Positions 42,299-53,838 of a DNA stretch of 64,000 nt are shown here, one piece after another. Within the stretch, counting starts at the first letter, position 1, and every line of letters starts with the position of its first letter. Location of the stretch: contig JBCAML010000005.1 of the NCBI GenBank assembly GCA_038503075.1, positions 310,001 to 374,000 of the forward strand, given 5' to 3'. The notes below the pieces were generated by a model. It ran no database searches and was not told where the DNA came from. It saw nothing but the letters and a program-made list of their open reading frames with translations. Both the position numbers and the translations under genes were made by a program. The stretch is from Gyromitra esculenta (Eukaryota; Ascomycota; Pezizomycetes; Pezizales; Discinaceae).

Positions 42299-42314
42299 GT
42301 TCTCTTTGCGAATA
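42299..42314. repeat. Right target-site duplication of the LINE
   Basis: GTTCTCTTTGCGAATA, identical to 26375-26390, abuts the inferred 5' end of the LINE at 42298. Confidence 0.93.
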
Positions 42315-43058
42315 CTATGGTTTAGTATATATATGGGACGTACCAGGCAAATTTATACTCTTACTATAATTTAGAAGCCAAGTTATAAGAAATTCTCGAT
42401 TGATGTGACATGTAGCAAGAGTCATGGGAGATCACTCACAGCGTGCCTACATATACTGTATCTGCCTTTTTGGCTAACTTTTTTTCTTCGCTTATCAAAT
42501 GTATGGGCTATATTTCGCTCGGCCATCAGCGAAGGACGAAAGGCTTAGTATTTATTAAATGGGATTTCAAGTGACATAGTTCATTTGCAACCTCTGCTCT
42601 CCAACTTCATCTCTTAAACACCATCCTTCTAGTGTTCTCCTAAATCCCAGACACGTGCTACAAGATAAGTACGGCAATGCTCGCATTCAAAATAAATAAA
42701 TAACGCTGAGGTGAGAGTCTCCAAAAGGTTGAGAAACAGGTATAATAGATGGATCCCATGATTAATCTTCTCCTTATATCGCTAATGGATGTCTAGTGAT
42801 AGGATACGTAGCATGTTGAGCGAGATCTCTGCACTCGCTATTTGGATACTGTGACTAAGTATAAACACAGCTATATGTGTGTTTCCGTTTTCATTAAACT
42901 TCTTCTTCCCTCCTGGCCCATTGTTGAGGTTGATTGAAAGACGTTGTAGTGTGCAGAGCCATCTGAAGGGGAGGTGGGTGCCTGAGCATTTCAGGCACCA
43001 CTTGGCGGAGATTGGTTGTGGGTGAGGACGGCTACATTCCCTTCTCACAATCATTTTC
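42315..43058. other. Intergenic stretch right of the island
   Basis: About 740 bases, AT-rich, with no ORF or repeat that I can support. Confidence 0.55.
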
Positions 43059-44004
43059 TTGTCCAGAACACCAATGATCCCCACACCCTCACATCACAGC
43101 TTCCACGAGTCTGATCCATCATTCCCCATGCTTTCTAGATTGGTCAAACGCTTGTTTGTGAGGAAAGCAAAGCCAAGCGCAGAGAATGATGATCCCGAAT
43201 CCCCTGGATGGATGCTCAATCACAAGACTCCAAGAACCATTGTCAGTGAATTGCTGGAGTATGTTCTTGCTGTGTTTCCCGGTTTCGTATCTCTTTGTTG
43301 ACGCAAACCTGCTACAGCGGCCAAAGCGCTGAAGTATACGCATCTTTTCGCCAACCTGGAAGCCCAATCGACGACGTGTTTTCTGCAGAATGCGATAGGT
43401 TAAATCCCATTTCATCTATTTCCTTTTCGCTCCTCTATTTTCTCCAGCGAGGTTAACGCTTTTTTTCAGACTTCCAGGCATCGACAAACAGACACAGATA
43501 AAACTAGGACCGGAGCCGCTGGAGCAAGAACCAAAAGTTGAAGATGCGGTTGTTGAAGCACCCAGCAAAATATCTGGCACTGGAGACATCACAGCCAAGC
43601 CAACTTCGGCCTCAGCTGCTTGTGTTGAAACCACTTCTATGCTAGAACAAACCAAAAAGGTTACTGCACCTTTGGAACCGATCGAGACAGTGGTCGAAAA
43701 GCCTAAACTTACAAAAGAAGAGAAGGATGCACGCTGGGAGAGAAAAATTCGCATCAGAGATAGGAAGGAATCTCGTATCATCAGTAGAGACTATAGCCCT
43801 CAGCAAGCTACCTATACCCAAACCCCTTCTCTACCAGAGAAGGCAGAAGTTGAGTCTCCGAAACCGACCAAGACGGTAATCAAAAAGCCCAAATTCACCA
43901 AAGAACAGAGAGATGCGCGCTGGCAGAGAAAAGTCCGCTCCAGAGATAGAATGGAAGCTCGTGTGCTCTATGAGAACTGTATCTCTCAGTCGGGCATGGA
44001 CTGA
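43059..44004 (+). CDS. Small basic protein with an internal duplication; 5' structure uncertain
   Basis: The well-supported part is an exon from 43470 to 44004, opened by a strong acceptor (branch TTAAC, then TTTTTTTCAG). It encodes about 178 residues ending with two copies of a 50-residue unit: EKPKLTKEEKDARWERKIR..RDRKESRI and KKPKFTKEQRDARWQRKVR..RDRMEARV. An upstream open frame (43059-43301, containing MLSRLVKRLFVRKAKPS) may be the first exon, but no clear donor site could be fixed. The unit is charged, presumably helical and possibly nucleic-acid binding. I recognise no family. Confidence 0.5.
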
Positions 44005-44365
44005 AGCGTACACAACTGATGGAGCTGTGGATGATTTTCGGAAAGCTGAGATATTGAGTTGTAGTGTATGCGTAGTACTGAATATCTAAGGGTGAGTTTA
44101 AGTTTCAGAAAAACTATCGGGGACGAGCTCACGGCTGGCACATTTCTAACTCTGTCATACCAGTCTAGGTATAACCTCGACATCAATTTTGCATTCTTCT
44201 GGCCAGGTCATAAAATTGGAAAAGGAACACATCAGAGAAATGAGTTATCGAGTAGTTTATGGTGGATAGATAGTCTTTTCTTGGTAGTTGTCAACACTTT
44301 AGAATGCTTTTCAAGCAAATTCACAGTTCATCACTCGCTGACCGGATTGTCACACCGGAAATCTA

Positions 44366-44444
44366 TAGCTGTGTAAGAAAAGTCTTGACACCCCAGTCGC
44401 TGTCTCGTTAGTAAGGAGGGTGTTAAGACTTTCTTACACGGCTG
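44366..44444. mobile_element. 79-bp TA-flanked palindrome (MITE family 8)
   Basis: Inverted arms of about 28 bases (GTGTAAGAAAAGTCTTGACA and, in reverse complement, GTGTAAGAAAGTCTTAACAC) surround a 25-base loop, with TA on both sides. It sits between two convergent genes, so RNA from either strand could fold into the same hairpin. Confidence 0.6.
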
Positions 44445-44537
44445 TATCATCGGGAGCATGATCAATCCCTTCCGAAATATGTATAACTGTATTTCTTATA
44501 ACTATTGCCGTAAGTGTAACTATAATACAGGATCGAC

Positions 44538-45002
44538 CTAGCCCCTATTTCCGGTCCTCAGTGAGCTCGACCCTGAATCACCCCTCCCTGGAAGTCCTTC
44601 ATCGTCCCCCGGCTCCCTATAGTCTACCCCCTTTTGACCTCGCGTTTTCCCGCCACTAAGGATATTTTTCCTATCGATTGCCTCCCGATCATCTCTTCCT
44701 GCGAGAAGTTCAGTCACTAGGTTCTATACCTCCAAAACAACGCAGCCCAACCAAAAATTACGCGGGGAGCAAAGTGGAAACTAACTTAGTTGCTCATCAC
44801 TGTCGTTCGTGCGCGCATCGATCGGGTCTGCTTCAATGTCCTCATCGCGAACAACCTGCGGCGCACCACCACCAGAGCGGCCTTTTCCAGACGCATAAGT
44901 GTTGTCGCGGAAATCGCCGGAGGGGATATCCCCACCACCGCCGCTACTGCGGTCCTTCTCAAATTCGTAGGCGTCGTCGCTGGCGGCCTCGTTACGGTCC
45001 AT
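44538..45002 (-). CDS. CHZ-domain protein (histone H2A.Z chaperone-like), two exons
   Basis: Exon 1 is 45002-44786 and exon 2 44698-44538, separated by an 87-base intron (GTTAGT..CGCAG); together 378 bases, 125 residues. The conserved core spans the splice site: SDEQL then RRDDREAIDRKNILSGGKTR, followed by a tyrosine-containing segment and EPGDDEGLPG. This matches the short CHZ motif of fungal histone chaperones that bind H2A.Z-H2B. The N-terminal half is glycine- and aspartate-rich and disordered. Without the splice the ORF stops after SDEQLS and the family would be missed. Size is in the usual range for these proteins. Nuclear role is by family. Confidence 0.82.
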
Positions 45003-46103
45003 TGTGCTACGTGACGAAGCGGAAGAGATATAGTGTTCGTTCGATAAAATTGTTTGAGTTACGAAAGTAATGATTGCGGTTTTCTGCGGGATTATTCTGC
45101 TTCAAAGATAGTTAAGTTGGGACGTAGAGAAGAGAGTATCTGTTCTATATAACTGTGTCCGTCTGAGTTCATGAGGTGTCGAGGGCTCATCGTGCGACAC
45201 CTTGACGTAAACAATCCTTCTGATGTCATTGTGATATGGCGAGTGTTTTTTGCAGCCTCTGCAGCCTCAACTCGGGGGTTATCTAGAGTATACGTACTCA
45301 ATACAGCTGAGGCCTACTCTAGACTTTATCAATGTTAAGTAGTATGCAACGTGATCGGTGTTGCCGCTTTTCCAGACTACGACTTTTCCAGCAGTGATGT
45401 TGGTGTTCATGATGCTAAAATCCGTACAGACCATGATTGAGGTCGACAGTTACCCCTCCCCTCTGCCCCTCAAGAGCTAGAAGGTCGAGAAAATCACGGA
45501 GTGCTGTACCGGACATTCGCCTCTTCCAGAGTATTTGCGGGGGGCAATTGGTCATGGATCACTGTTCGAGTGCTTTGCTATGATCAACAAAGCGTTCAGG
45601 CCTCTCCCTAGACACGTGGTTGGCATGGGGGCCATCTTTAAGACATCCCACGAGGGTGGTTGAGAATAAAGCTTGGGTTAACGTTAGATGTAGTTGGCGG
45701 TTTAAAATGAAAGTTGCTTTACAGCCGTGAGTGTGAGAGTAGAGGCTATATAGCTGAAAGAGTAAAGCTAGTAAGTTTGGTATCTAATCATCTAACTGCC
45801 CACCGCAACACGAAAAGTATGCTCTAAACTCTAGATACACGATCTATAGAGTCGCAGAGGCTGTTCATAGTAACCCAGGTGAATATCCGCGAACCCCCTC
45901 CTTAAAAAAAACCAACAAAATCCCAGCGCAAGAGGGGGGGAGAGATAATAGTAATAATAGTAATAAAAAAGCACATGGCGATTAAGCAGGAAACTAGCAG
46001 TATGAGAAAGCAATCACTACCATACACCCACCCAGCCCTAAAAAAAAGAGAGAAGAAAAAACTTTTTCCAGCCAAAAAAAAAAACTCCCATCAAAATAGA
46101 TCA
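45003..46103. other. Intergenic stretch
   Basis: About 1.1 kb between the CHZ gene start and the MFS gene end. Only short unsupported ORFs and a poly-TAA/AAT stretch near 45950. Confidence 0.55.
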
Positions 46104-48383
46104 TTATTCGAAACCCCTTCTTTTCCTCCCCTCGCTCTCATCACCCAACAGGCTATCCTCATCGCTAGGTTCTTGCACCGTCGTATCCGCACCGATACCC
46201 TGTCCTTCCTTCAAAAACCACGCACTCCACGCCCCAACCCCAGCTACCGCCGCCATCCCCCAAAAGACGCCTCCCACCACGCCTCCCTCCAACCCTAATG
46301 CGTACAGCGCGCCACCTAGCGCGGGGCCGACGGCTCTGCTCGCGCTCGCCAGACTCGTCGCGCACCCGTGCACAGTACCCAACACGTCCCTCTTCTCGAC
46401 CGAATTCGAAAGCAGGATCACGCTCCCGGGCAGCGCAAACGTCCTCGCAGTAACCTGCAGCAGCAGCACCGCCGCAATGCCAGCCCAGACCAGGACGCCG
46501 GACGCCGGCTCCCGGACATCGGTGGAAGTGCTGGGCAGACGCGCCAGGAACGGCGTGAGCGCGTATGCGAGCGGGAAAACGAGACACGAGAGCCGGAAGG
46601 AGAAGAGCAGTCCGAGTCTGGCTTGGACGGGCGGGTAGCAGAGGACTTGGATTAGTATGCCGATTGCTCCGAGATAGCTCATTGCCAGTCCGACCTGGTG
46701 CGCTGGGAGGCCGAGGCCCCCGGTGAATGCGAGGAATGATGGTGAGTGGGAGGAGGAGGAGACTGCGCGCGGGGTGGAGAGGAAGATGGACCATAGGTTC
46801 ATGAAGGTTGCGTTGTGCAGCGGGATGATGGCGAAGGCGATGAGGGTGGAGATGATGTTGGGGGTAAAGATTTCCCGGAAGAGGGTTCCCTGCTGCTTCT
46901 TGGTCGGGAGGACGGTTTTGATAGGCTTGGAGAAGGAGCTGCGGAGGGCGGTTTCCTCGTCGTCGGCGACGATGGTGGAGGCGGTTGAGTGTTCGCCGAT
47001 AGCTTCGTAGTCGCCTTTCATGTCGTCCGATGATATTCTTGCTGGCTGCTTGCCTTTGAGAGAACTGTAGAACTGTTTGAAACATCTAGTCAGAGACCTC
47101 CTAAGCTCGACTCCCACGTCCCGTTTGTGTTTCTTTGACTCCAGTGTCTGTCGCCAGCAAAAGTCAGCAAACCACCGCAGAAATAAAACAAAAAACTATG
47201 CAGCACCCCCCAAAAAACAGCCCACACACGAACGAACCTCTCTCAGAAAGAAAAACCCCGCGATCCAGCTCGCCGCCAAGAAACTCGCACAGACCAAGTT
47301 TGGCAGTGCATATTTCCACCTTTCCAGCCACGCGATTCCTCCAAACACGCTCGGCCAGCCTGCTGCCGGATCGGCTAGCAGTCCTCCCAGCATCGGCCCG
47401 ACAATAATCCCGATATTGAAGCACATGGGCATGATCAGGAACGCGCGGCTCTGGTACCGCTTCTCGACGACCACCTCTGTGACCATCGTCCTCAGCACGC
47501 CGACATTGCCATTAAGACAGCCGCCAAGTATGCGGAATGTCAGCGCAGTGGCTAGATTCTCGCTGAAGCCGAAGCCGACGACGGACAGAGTTGCGCCAGC
47601 GAGGCCGAGCAGGATGCAGGGTTTTCGGCCGATGCGGTCCGAGAGACGGCCCCACAGAATGCCAGTGAGACACTGGGCGACCGCGAAAGAGGAGGCGAGG
47701 ACTCCGGCTTGGCGGGAGATGGTGCCGGCTGATGGGGCGGGTGTGCCGGGCGGGTGAAACGAGGACAGGAAGTAGTAGAGATAGGATGAAACGGACGTTG
47801 CGGTGAGGGGCTCGGAGAGGCGGCAGAGCGCGAGGACGAGAAGCTGTGATTTGTGTGGGAGCGAGAGCCACGTTACGGGGTCTTCTTGTGGCAGAGGGTC
47901 GCCGTCGCCGGTTTTGTCGGTCTTGTCGTCGTTGTCTTTGCTGGTGGTGTCGTCATCGTCAGAAAAAGGATGGTCGCTGCTGCTGCTGTTGCTGAAGGTC
48001 CCGAAGCCACCGCTCAGCGACGAAGAGCTGGAGGCGCTGGAAGACGAGGTCGTGGACCAGCTCGACGAGGCGAGGACGGGATAGTCGGGCAGCAGCCTGT
48101 GGTTTGTCCATGGGAGGAGCGACAGATTCCGCTGCGAAGAATCGGCCGATGCGCCGTCGTTTCCATGGCCGTGCGCAGTGGGATTCTGCGGCTTTGATGA
48201 AGAAGTAGATGTGGATGTGGATGTGGATGTGGATGTGGATGTGGATGTTGGTCTTGCTCTCGAACACCATCCCAGAACCTCCACCTCGCCGCTGCTCCGT
48301 CTTCGCGCGATGATGGGGATCCGCTCTTCGTGGTACGCTGAAGGCGGCGGCGGCGGTTGCTGCGGGTCAGTATTCCAGAACAT
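46104..48383 (-). CDS. MFS transporter (DHA1 / zinc-induced facilitator-like), two exons
   Basis: Exon 1 (48383-47238) and exon 2 (47147-46104) flank a 90-base intron and give 729 residues from the ATG at 48383 (MFWNTDPQQ). An upstream in-frame ATG at 48698 would add 105 low-complexity residues. The first 180 residues are disordered, with proline, serine and aspartate runs and a (TS)n stretch from a hexanucleotide repeat. The MFS core follows: about six membrane helices, the motif-A signature GRLSDRIGRKP, then FLRE-TLESKK spanning the splice site, a long hydrophilic central loop, and six more helices. It resembles fungal DHA1-type drug/metal-chelate exporters at the plasma or vacuolar membrane; substrate unknown. 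A 306-codon ORF at 46165-47085 is a GC-rich shadow frame. Confidence 0.88.
48211..48246 (+). repeat. Hexanucleotide microsatellite (GTGGAT)6
   Basis: Six perfect GTGGAT units preceded by a GTAGAT variant, in frame in the MFS gene, where the complement encodes alternating Thr-Ser. A multiple of three, so length changes keep the frame. Confidence 0.9.
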
Positions 48384-51289
48384 CGACGATTGAGAGATCT
48401 CGGGCTTGATGGAGAGCCTGTTCGCTGCTGCTGCTGCTGTCTGCTTCACGGTCCAGGAGCAGGAGCAGATTTTCGCTGGACAGCGGCAGTGGCCCGGTTG
48501 AAGATGCTTTTCTCCCCTCGATGGGATCGGGATGGGTTCTCTTGCTATTACCCTTCTTCCGGTATTCGGCGCATGCGGCAGCGGCTCTCTGGCTGTGCCC
48601 GGCGCTTTCTTTTTCCTTTTCCTTGGAGCTTCCGTGCCTTTCGCTGTGCTTCTCCCACCTGTCTCTCTCCGCCACTCCCGTCGCGCGCCTTCCTCCAATC
48701 CTGCTTCTCCCCATGGACATTGCGCCCCTTGAAACCGCAGTGCTGCTGCTCGCGGTGAGACCGCGCTGCTGTCACTTTCGCATACACCGGGCGAAGAACA
48801 TGTTCGCGAAACGGTGCTCCGAGATAACGGTCTGTGCCTGCAGTCTCTGGCTTTCCCCTTGCGGCCCTGCCATGCGGATGCTGTGGGGATTTATTCCGCC
48901 CTTATCGAGGTGCCGTCGGCTTTCTACACTGTATTTGGGCTGCTGCGGAGGCACGTTTGGATCAATACGTAACGTACATGTACTGTAGTAGCTGGGGGTG
49001 GGTATTTCTGGTTAAAAAGAAAAGTCATGGTGAAAAATTTCACGGGAGCCAGCTGCAGCGGGAAAAGGAAAGAGAGGTGGAGAGAGATTCAGATCCATGA
49101 TGGAGGAATTCGAAGGGATTTGCTCGGTCTTCTAATTGATCATCTTTTCTTGTCCCATTTTATGGTAAAACCGTACAGGCCTTCAAGTGAGTCTCATAAC
49201 GTAGCGTGAACTTCGCAATATCGTGTCTATCGATATATAACATCGCACAAGTTTTATCGCCAGCAGCCCGATTACTCGACACTCTAGCCACAGCTCCATC
49301 GTCGGTAACACTTAAGATTCGAGCCAGCAAGCCTAACTCGACCCGCCGAGTCGTCCGCGATTCACGCTCGTCGCTCTGCTGCTGTGAAAATAAAGTATTG
49401 GAGCAGACGAGCCCACCTTGAGATGATGAGATCATCATCTCCACGCTTGATCGACAACACAACCAAAATACCAAGATTTACTAAAACCATCTAAAGCAGA
49501 GTACTTGGCTAGAGGCTGCCTAAGGCTCGGATACTAGAGGACCTACTCGCATTTCCAGAATGAATTCGGCGCCTTGGCAAAACACCAAAATTGGCGAATT
49601 TCAACAACACATAAAAAATCACAATGACCTATCAGAAACATTATTTCTAGTGATATAATATATTAGGCTCTTTTAGGTGCCCTGAAAGATCCTTGTTCTG
49701 AGAGGGGATATGTGGGGGGGGTCTAAGGCCACGATTATTTCGCCTTTTTTGACTTAGCCTCCAGTTTTCGCTGCCTTGGTCTCATTAATCATACAGCGAC
49801 GACTCAAGGGGCTATGTAGATTAAGCACATATAACTTATGTTGATTTACTTAGGAGAATGTGGAGAAGCCCATGTAGGTAACTGTAGGCAGGAAGGAACC
49901 CCCCCAAGAATTCAATGGTAGCTTTTTGCAGTGTCTTCAAAGAAAACCCAAAAAATGGCGAATATATATATAGCACATGGCTCACCTTATGTTACATGGC
50001 ATCGGATAACCGGAGATATTTTAGCCTAAGAAATAATGGTTAAATTTATGTATAAATATACTGTCTCTGGGCCTGATACCGGTAATACAGCCTGCCTTTA
50101 ATACTTCGAGTTTATATTTTGTTTTAAGTGTAAAGAGATATTAATGTACTTATTAACCAGTCACTCCGGTGTTATATCTCTGGTACTACGGAGGAAACGA
50201 ATCAATATACACATTGCCCGCCCAAATGAAATCGTAAAAGGCATGAAATGATGCATTTACCAGGGGTGTTTGATGTAAATGCATCATCTGATCTATTTAC
50301 TGATGCCTTTCTTGATGCCTTTCCCCCATTATCGGGCAAAGGCATCGGTAAAAGTGTTAGAAGTATGAATTTTCTCGAAAAGATAAACTCACTAGGCTGT
50401 CAATTGGACTAGATACATATCAATAAGTAGCTCAAGTGACAAGAGTTCTGGCTTGGGTTAAAGTACATGTAGGTGGTATGTGTATAGGAGGTTGTGAGCC
50501 CAACTTTTTTCCTTGACCATTCGCTTTTTGGGTGTCTTTTTTTTGCAATTTTTAGTGTTGGAAAAAGCACAGAAAGGGATGGAAAAGTATACTTCCCCCC
50601 TAACTACACTTTTACTGGTCCATTTACTGATCCATCTACCAATGCCTTTCCCACACAAATATTTGGTGGAGCAATTGATGCATTTTACTTGTGCTTTTCC
50701 CTTACTAATATATTTCAGGCGGTATGATGCGTTTACTGATTTATTTCCCATACAAATATATTACAAACAAAACTATGCTTTTATTGATGCTTTTACTAAT
50801 GCCTTTCCCACACAAATATCTTGCAGGAGAATTGATACATTTCCCGATACATTTCCCATTGCTGTGGAGATAATCATTTGTAGTTGTGATCTCTCAACTT
50901 TGTTGTGGCAGCGTGGTTGGGCGCCGAATTCATTCTGGAAATGCGAGTACGTGATGAACTTTAGTTCAATCTTAAGCGCGCCAATCATTGATCTAACCTT
51001 AGGGGACGTTGGCTATGGGAGCATCCGCATAGGTTGATTCGATATTTCCCGCTGACACCGAAGTATAAGAGAGGGGCAACCGCCAAAATGATCAATCGTG
51101 TTCAGATCTTTATACAAATCCTCGCCAGTTGCAGCTTGCATCTCAGTTATTTCGTGCTTCGCTAGTTTCAAAGCTCGTTTCCTCCTCCATATCCAATTCC
51201 CAAAAACTCTCTCCAGAATCCTCCAATTACAGGAGTTCTTGTTGGTACCCTACGTGTTGTTTCATAGAGATATAAAACTTAAGCTTGAG
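48384..51289. other. Intergenic stretch with a degenerate tandem repeat
   Basis: About 2.9 kb. The first kilobase holds ORFs mirroring the MFS 5' region. The stretch 49500-50200 shows nothing. 50240-50870 is a diverged tandem repeat (separate entry). Confidence 0.55.
50240..50870. repeat. Diverged tandem repeats of about 50-60 bases
   Basis: Motifs of the type TTTACTGATGCATTTCCC followed by ACACAAATATNTTGCAGGAG recur at irregular 48-62-base spacing at least five times between 50620 and 50850, with further single motifs back to 50240. Unit boundaries are blurred by substitutions and indels. The overlapping 174-codon ORF (50513-51037) follows the repeat and is not taken as a gene. Confidence 0.55.
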
Positions 51290-52339
51290 ATGCCGGCGAG
51301 TTCACTCCATCGAGAACAACTTGACGTTCAGGCTCATGGCGGCTTCTACAGCCAAACTACTTACGAGGGAGGGAGGGCCCAGACAGAGAACTGGGTTAGG
51401 GTTGAAAGGCTTGGCGAAGGAACATTTGGGACAGTGTGGTTAGAGCAAAAGGAAGGAAGTAATCGCCTCAGGGCGGTGAAGCAATTCGTTAAGGGGGGGC
51501 AAAGGCTCTCGCTAAGAGAGATATCCATCACGAAAAAACTGAGTCAGGTAACTACACTTTGCAAATAACTTCTCTATTATATGGGTTTGTTTCTGACCAT
51601 AATATCTTGTTGTCGTTTAGTATCCTCAGTACTTTTTACAATTTTTCGGGTGGTTCGATTTAGTAGAATACAACGCACGTCATACGTGTTTTGCTATGGA
51701 GTATATGCCGTGTGGCGACCTGGCCAGATACCTTAGGAAAAATGAAACTCGCGGAGTCCGACTTTCTGAAACCGATGCCAAATCCGTCACGAGGCAGCTT
51801 CTTGGGGCTGTGAGGATTATGCACGCTAATGATATTGCCCACCGGGATCTTAAACCAGAAGTCCGATTCCCTCACTCAGTATATCTACAATATATATCAG
51901 AAACTAAACGGCAGTGCAGAATATTCTTATAGCTTCCCTTTCGCCTCTTAGCGTCAAGATCATCGATTTTGGTGCTTCAAAAGAAGTGATAAATGGTACA
52001 GAATTACGCACAGAAGTGGGTACCTGGTGTTATTCCGCACCGGAAGTCAGTGGCTTGATCGCTTCCCCCAACGATGATATCGAGGCTTATAGTCACGCTT
52101 GCGACATGTGGTCTATGGGGTGTTTGGTCTACGCCATCATGACAAACGAAACACTATTTCCCAAGTTATATCATGTCAATAACTACATCAATACGGGTAC
52201 ATACCCGGCAGAACTAGGGTATATGAGAGAATTTGCAAGCTCGGACGTGATCAACTTCATTTGCTCGCTGATACAACTGGAGGCAAGTGAAAGGCTAACC
52301 GTGCAGGAAGCACTTGAGAGCTACTGGGTGCAGAGTTAG
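51290..52339 (+). CDS. Serine/threonine protein kinase, three exons
   Basis: Exons 51290-51547, 51621-51860 and 51920-52339 give 305 residues; introns are 73 and 59 bases. All kinase subdomains are visible: glycine loop LGEGTFGTVW, ATP-binding lysine in RAVKQF, catalytic loop HRDLKPEN (split by the second intron, donor GTCCGA), DFGAS, the activation segment ending in SAPEV, and CDMWSMGCLVYAIM. It should therefore be active. Hydrophobic residues near YMPCGDLARYL and a short C-terminus place it near CAMK/checkpoint-type kinases, but no FHA or other regulatory domain is present. An upstream in-frame ATG at 51098 would add 64 residues without domain character, so MPASSLHREQ is preferred as the start. 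Confidence 0.88.
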
Positions 52340-53838
52340 TATAAGGAATGGACTGGGTTGGCACAAGCTTCAGGCACAAGCAGTGTGAACTTGTAATTAT
52401 AGGTTTTGAGCTGAGTTTAATTGTGTTACTGTTAGTGTATCTCGGGTGTAGGCTTGGGTTTGTAATTTAAGGGAAGGGTTGACCTGCAGGTCAGGTGTTA
52501 GCCCCCTCGGCATGGCGATGTTATGTATCCGAAATACCATAAAATCTTGATCAAAAGGAATGAGGTTGGTTCGAGAAAACAAGAGGATATTGTAATATTA
52601 CTGGCCGAGGTGACAGAATTCATATTGCTTAGGTTGTCGGCTCGATCTTGAGGGTATCAGCTCACTGATTGTAATTGAGCCTCAACGATTTTCCAACCAG
52701 TTAGGGTACAATTCCATCTTGCTGTCTCAGCCCGGCCCCGTTCCCTATAACCGAGATTATATGGTACGCCGCTGTTTGGGTTTACGGGATGTTTATGGCA
52801 GAAGATATTAGTTAGTAGGGGAGGTCGTGAATTTAAGTTCATTATTAGTGTAGCATTACGTGTTTTCTCTAATTTTCAGTCATATAATGGGAAAGCTTGA
52901 GAGTTTTTGTAAAAGCTTAAGCTCATTCGAGATTTCGGTCCGGTGAGCCAGGCCAACTTGATCCTTCGCCCAGATTAGAATAGAGTCACCTCACCCCACA
53001 CGCTGGAGGGGGCCCTTCGATGTTGGCCGGTGAAGACTATAATCGCAAAATTAAACTACTCGTGCTCTAGCATAAGTACCTGAAAATGCCTTTTGGTGGC
53101 AAAGTTTTTTAATTCGTCCCGCAACAGCGCTTCAAAATTTGGTTGGCCAAAGCCTTACCCTTGTTTTCAGGTACTTATGCTAGAGCACAAGTAGATGTCC
53201 ACGGTAGTGCTTATTTATCTGCACGGTAATTTCTCCTCATGGATGAAGACTGAGCCAGCACATAGTTGAAAAGATACCTCTGCTTTATCAGCTAGTATGT
53301 AGACTGATGGTTTATCTATCATCCGCGCCGCCAATTGCAACGGATGTGAGAACATATGGGCAGCATGTAGAAAATAGGGGCTAGAGCATGATAACGCATG
53401 AAGCTTACGTGATACCAGAAGATATATGTAATACATTAGGGGTATGTTTTTTCTTGGAAGAACCCTGCAGATTACGGGTTTTGTATGTGCGTAATAAACG
53501 TGTGATTTTCTATGATGCGAGGACGCGTGTAGGAGAGTACTTTGGTAACCTAGAAACACCAAGCTACACTGAGTCACCGTATTTATGAGCGGTGAATCCA
53601 CCAATACAAATACAGAGCTACGCTAGCCCCCATGGCACCTAAAAACCAACAAAAATATATATCGATTACATGGAGAGCAAGCACCAAAAACAGGGCTGAT
53701 TACTTACAGACCCTGTATATATAGGTAAGCTCTGAGGAAGGGACAGATTTCTACATCCCTTATTCTTTAACTCTCTCCATTTCAGAACACTACAAAACTT
53801 TTTCTCTTCTCTAGTTGTGACGCTTAAGCAATATCAAT
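52340..53838. other. Intergenic stretch with one MITE
   Basis: About 1.5 kb between two plus-strand genes. MITE-9 (53059-53191) is the only structured element. Small ORFs are unsupported. Confidence 0.55.
53059..53191. mobile_element. MITE family 9
   Basis: A 133-bp TA-flanked element. The left end begins CTCGTGCTCTAGCATAAGTA and the right end, reverse complemented, CTTGTGCTCTAGCATAAGTA; the identity runs on through CCTGAAAA, nearly 28 bases. Confidence 0.85.

Noticed and set aside
46165..47085. 306-codon minus-strand ORF overlapping the MFS gene
   Set aside because: It lies in another frame of the same strand over MFS exon 2, is rich in Arg/Pro/His as expected of a GC-rich shadow, and has no motif.
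50513..51037. 174-codon ORF, plus strand
   Set aside because: Its openness follows the degenerate tandem repeat; the protein has no coding-like features outside the repeat.
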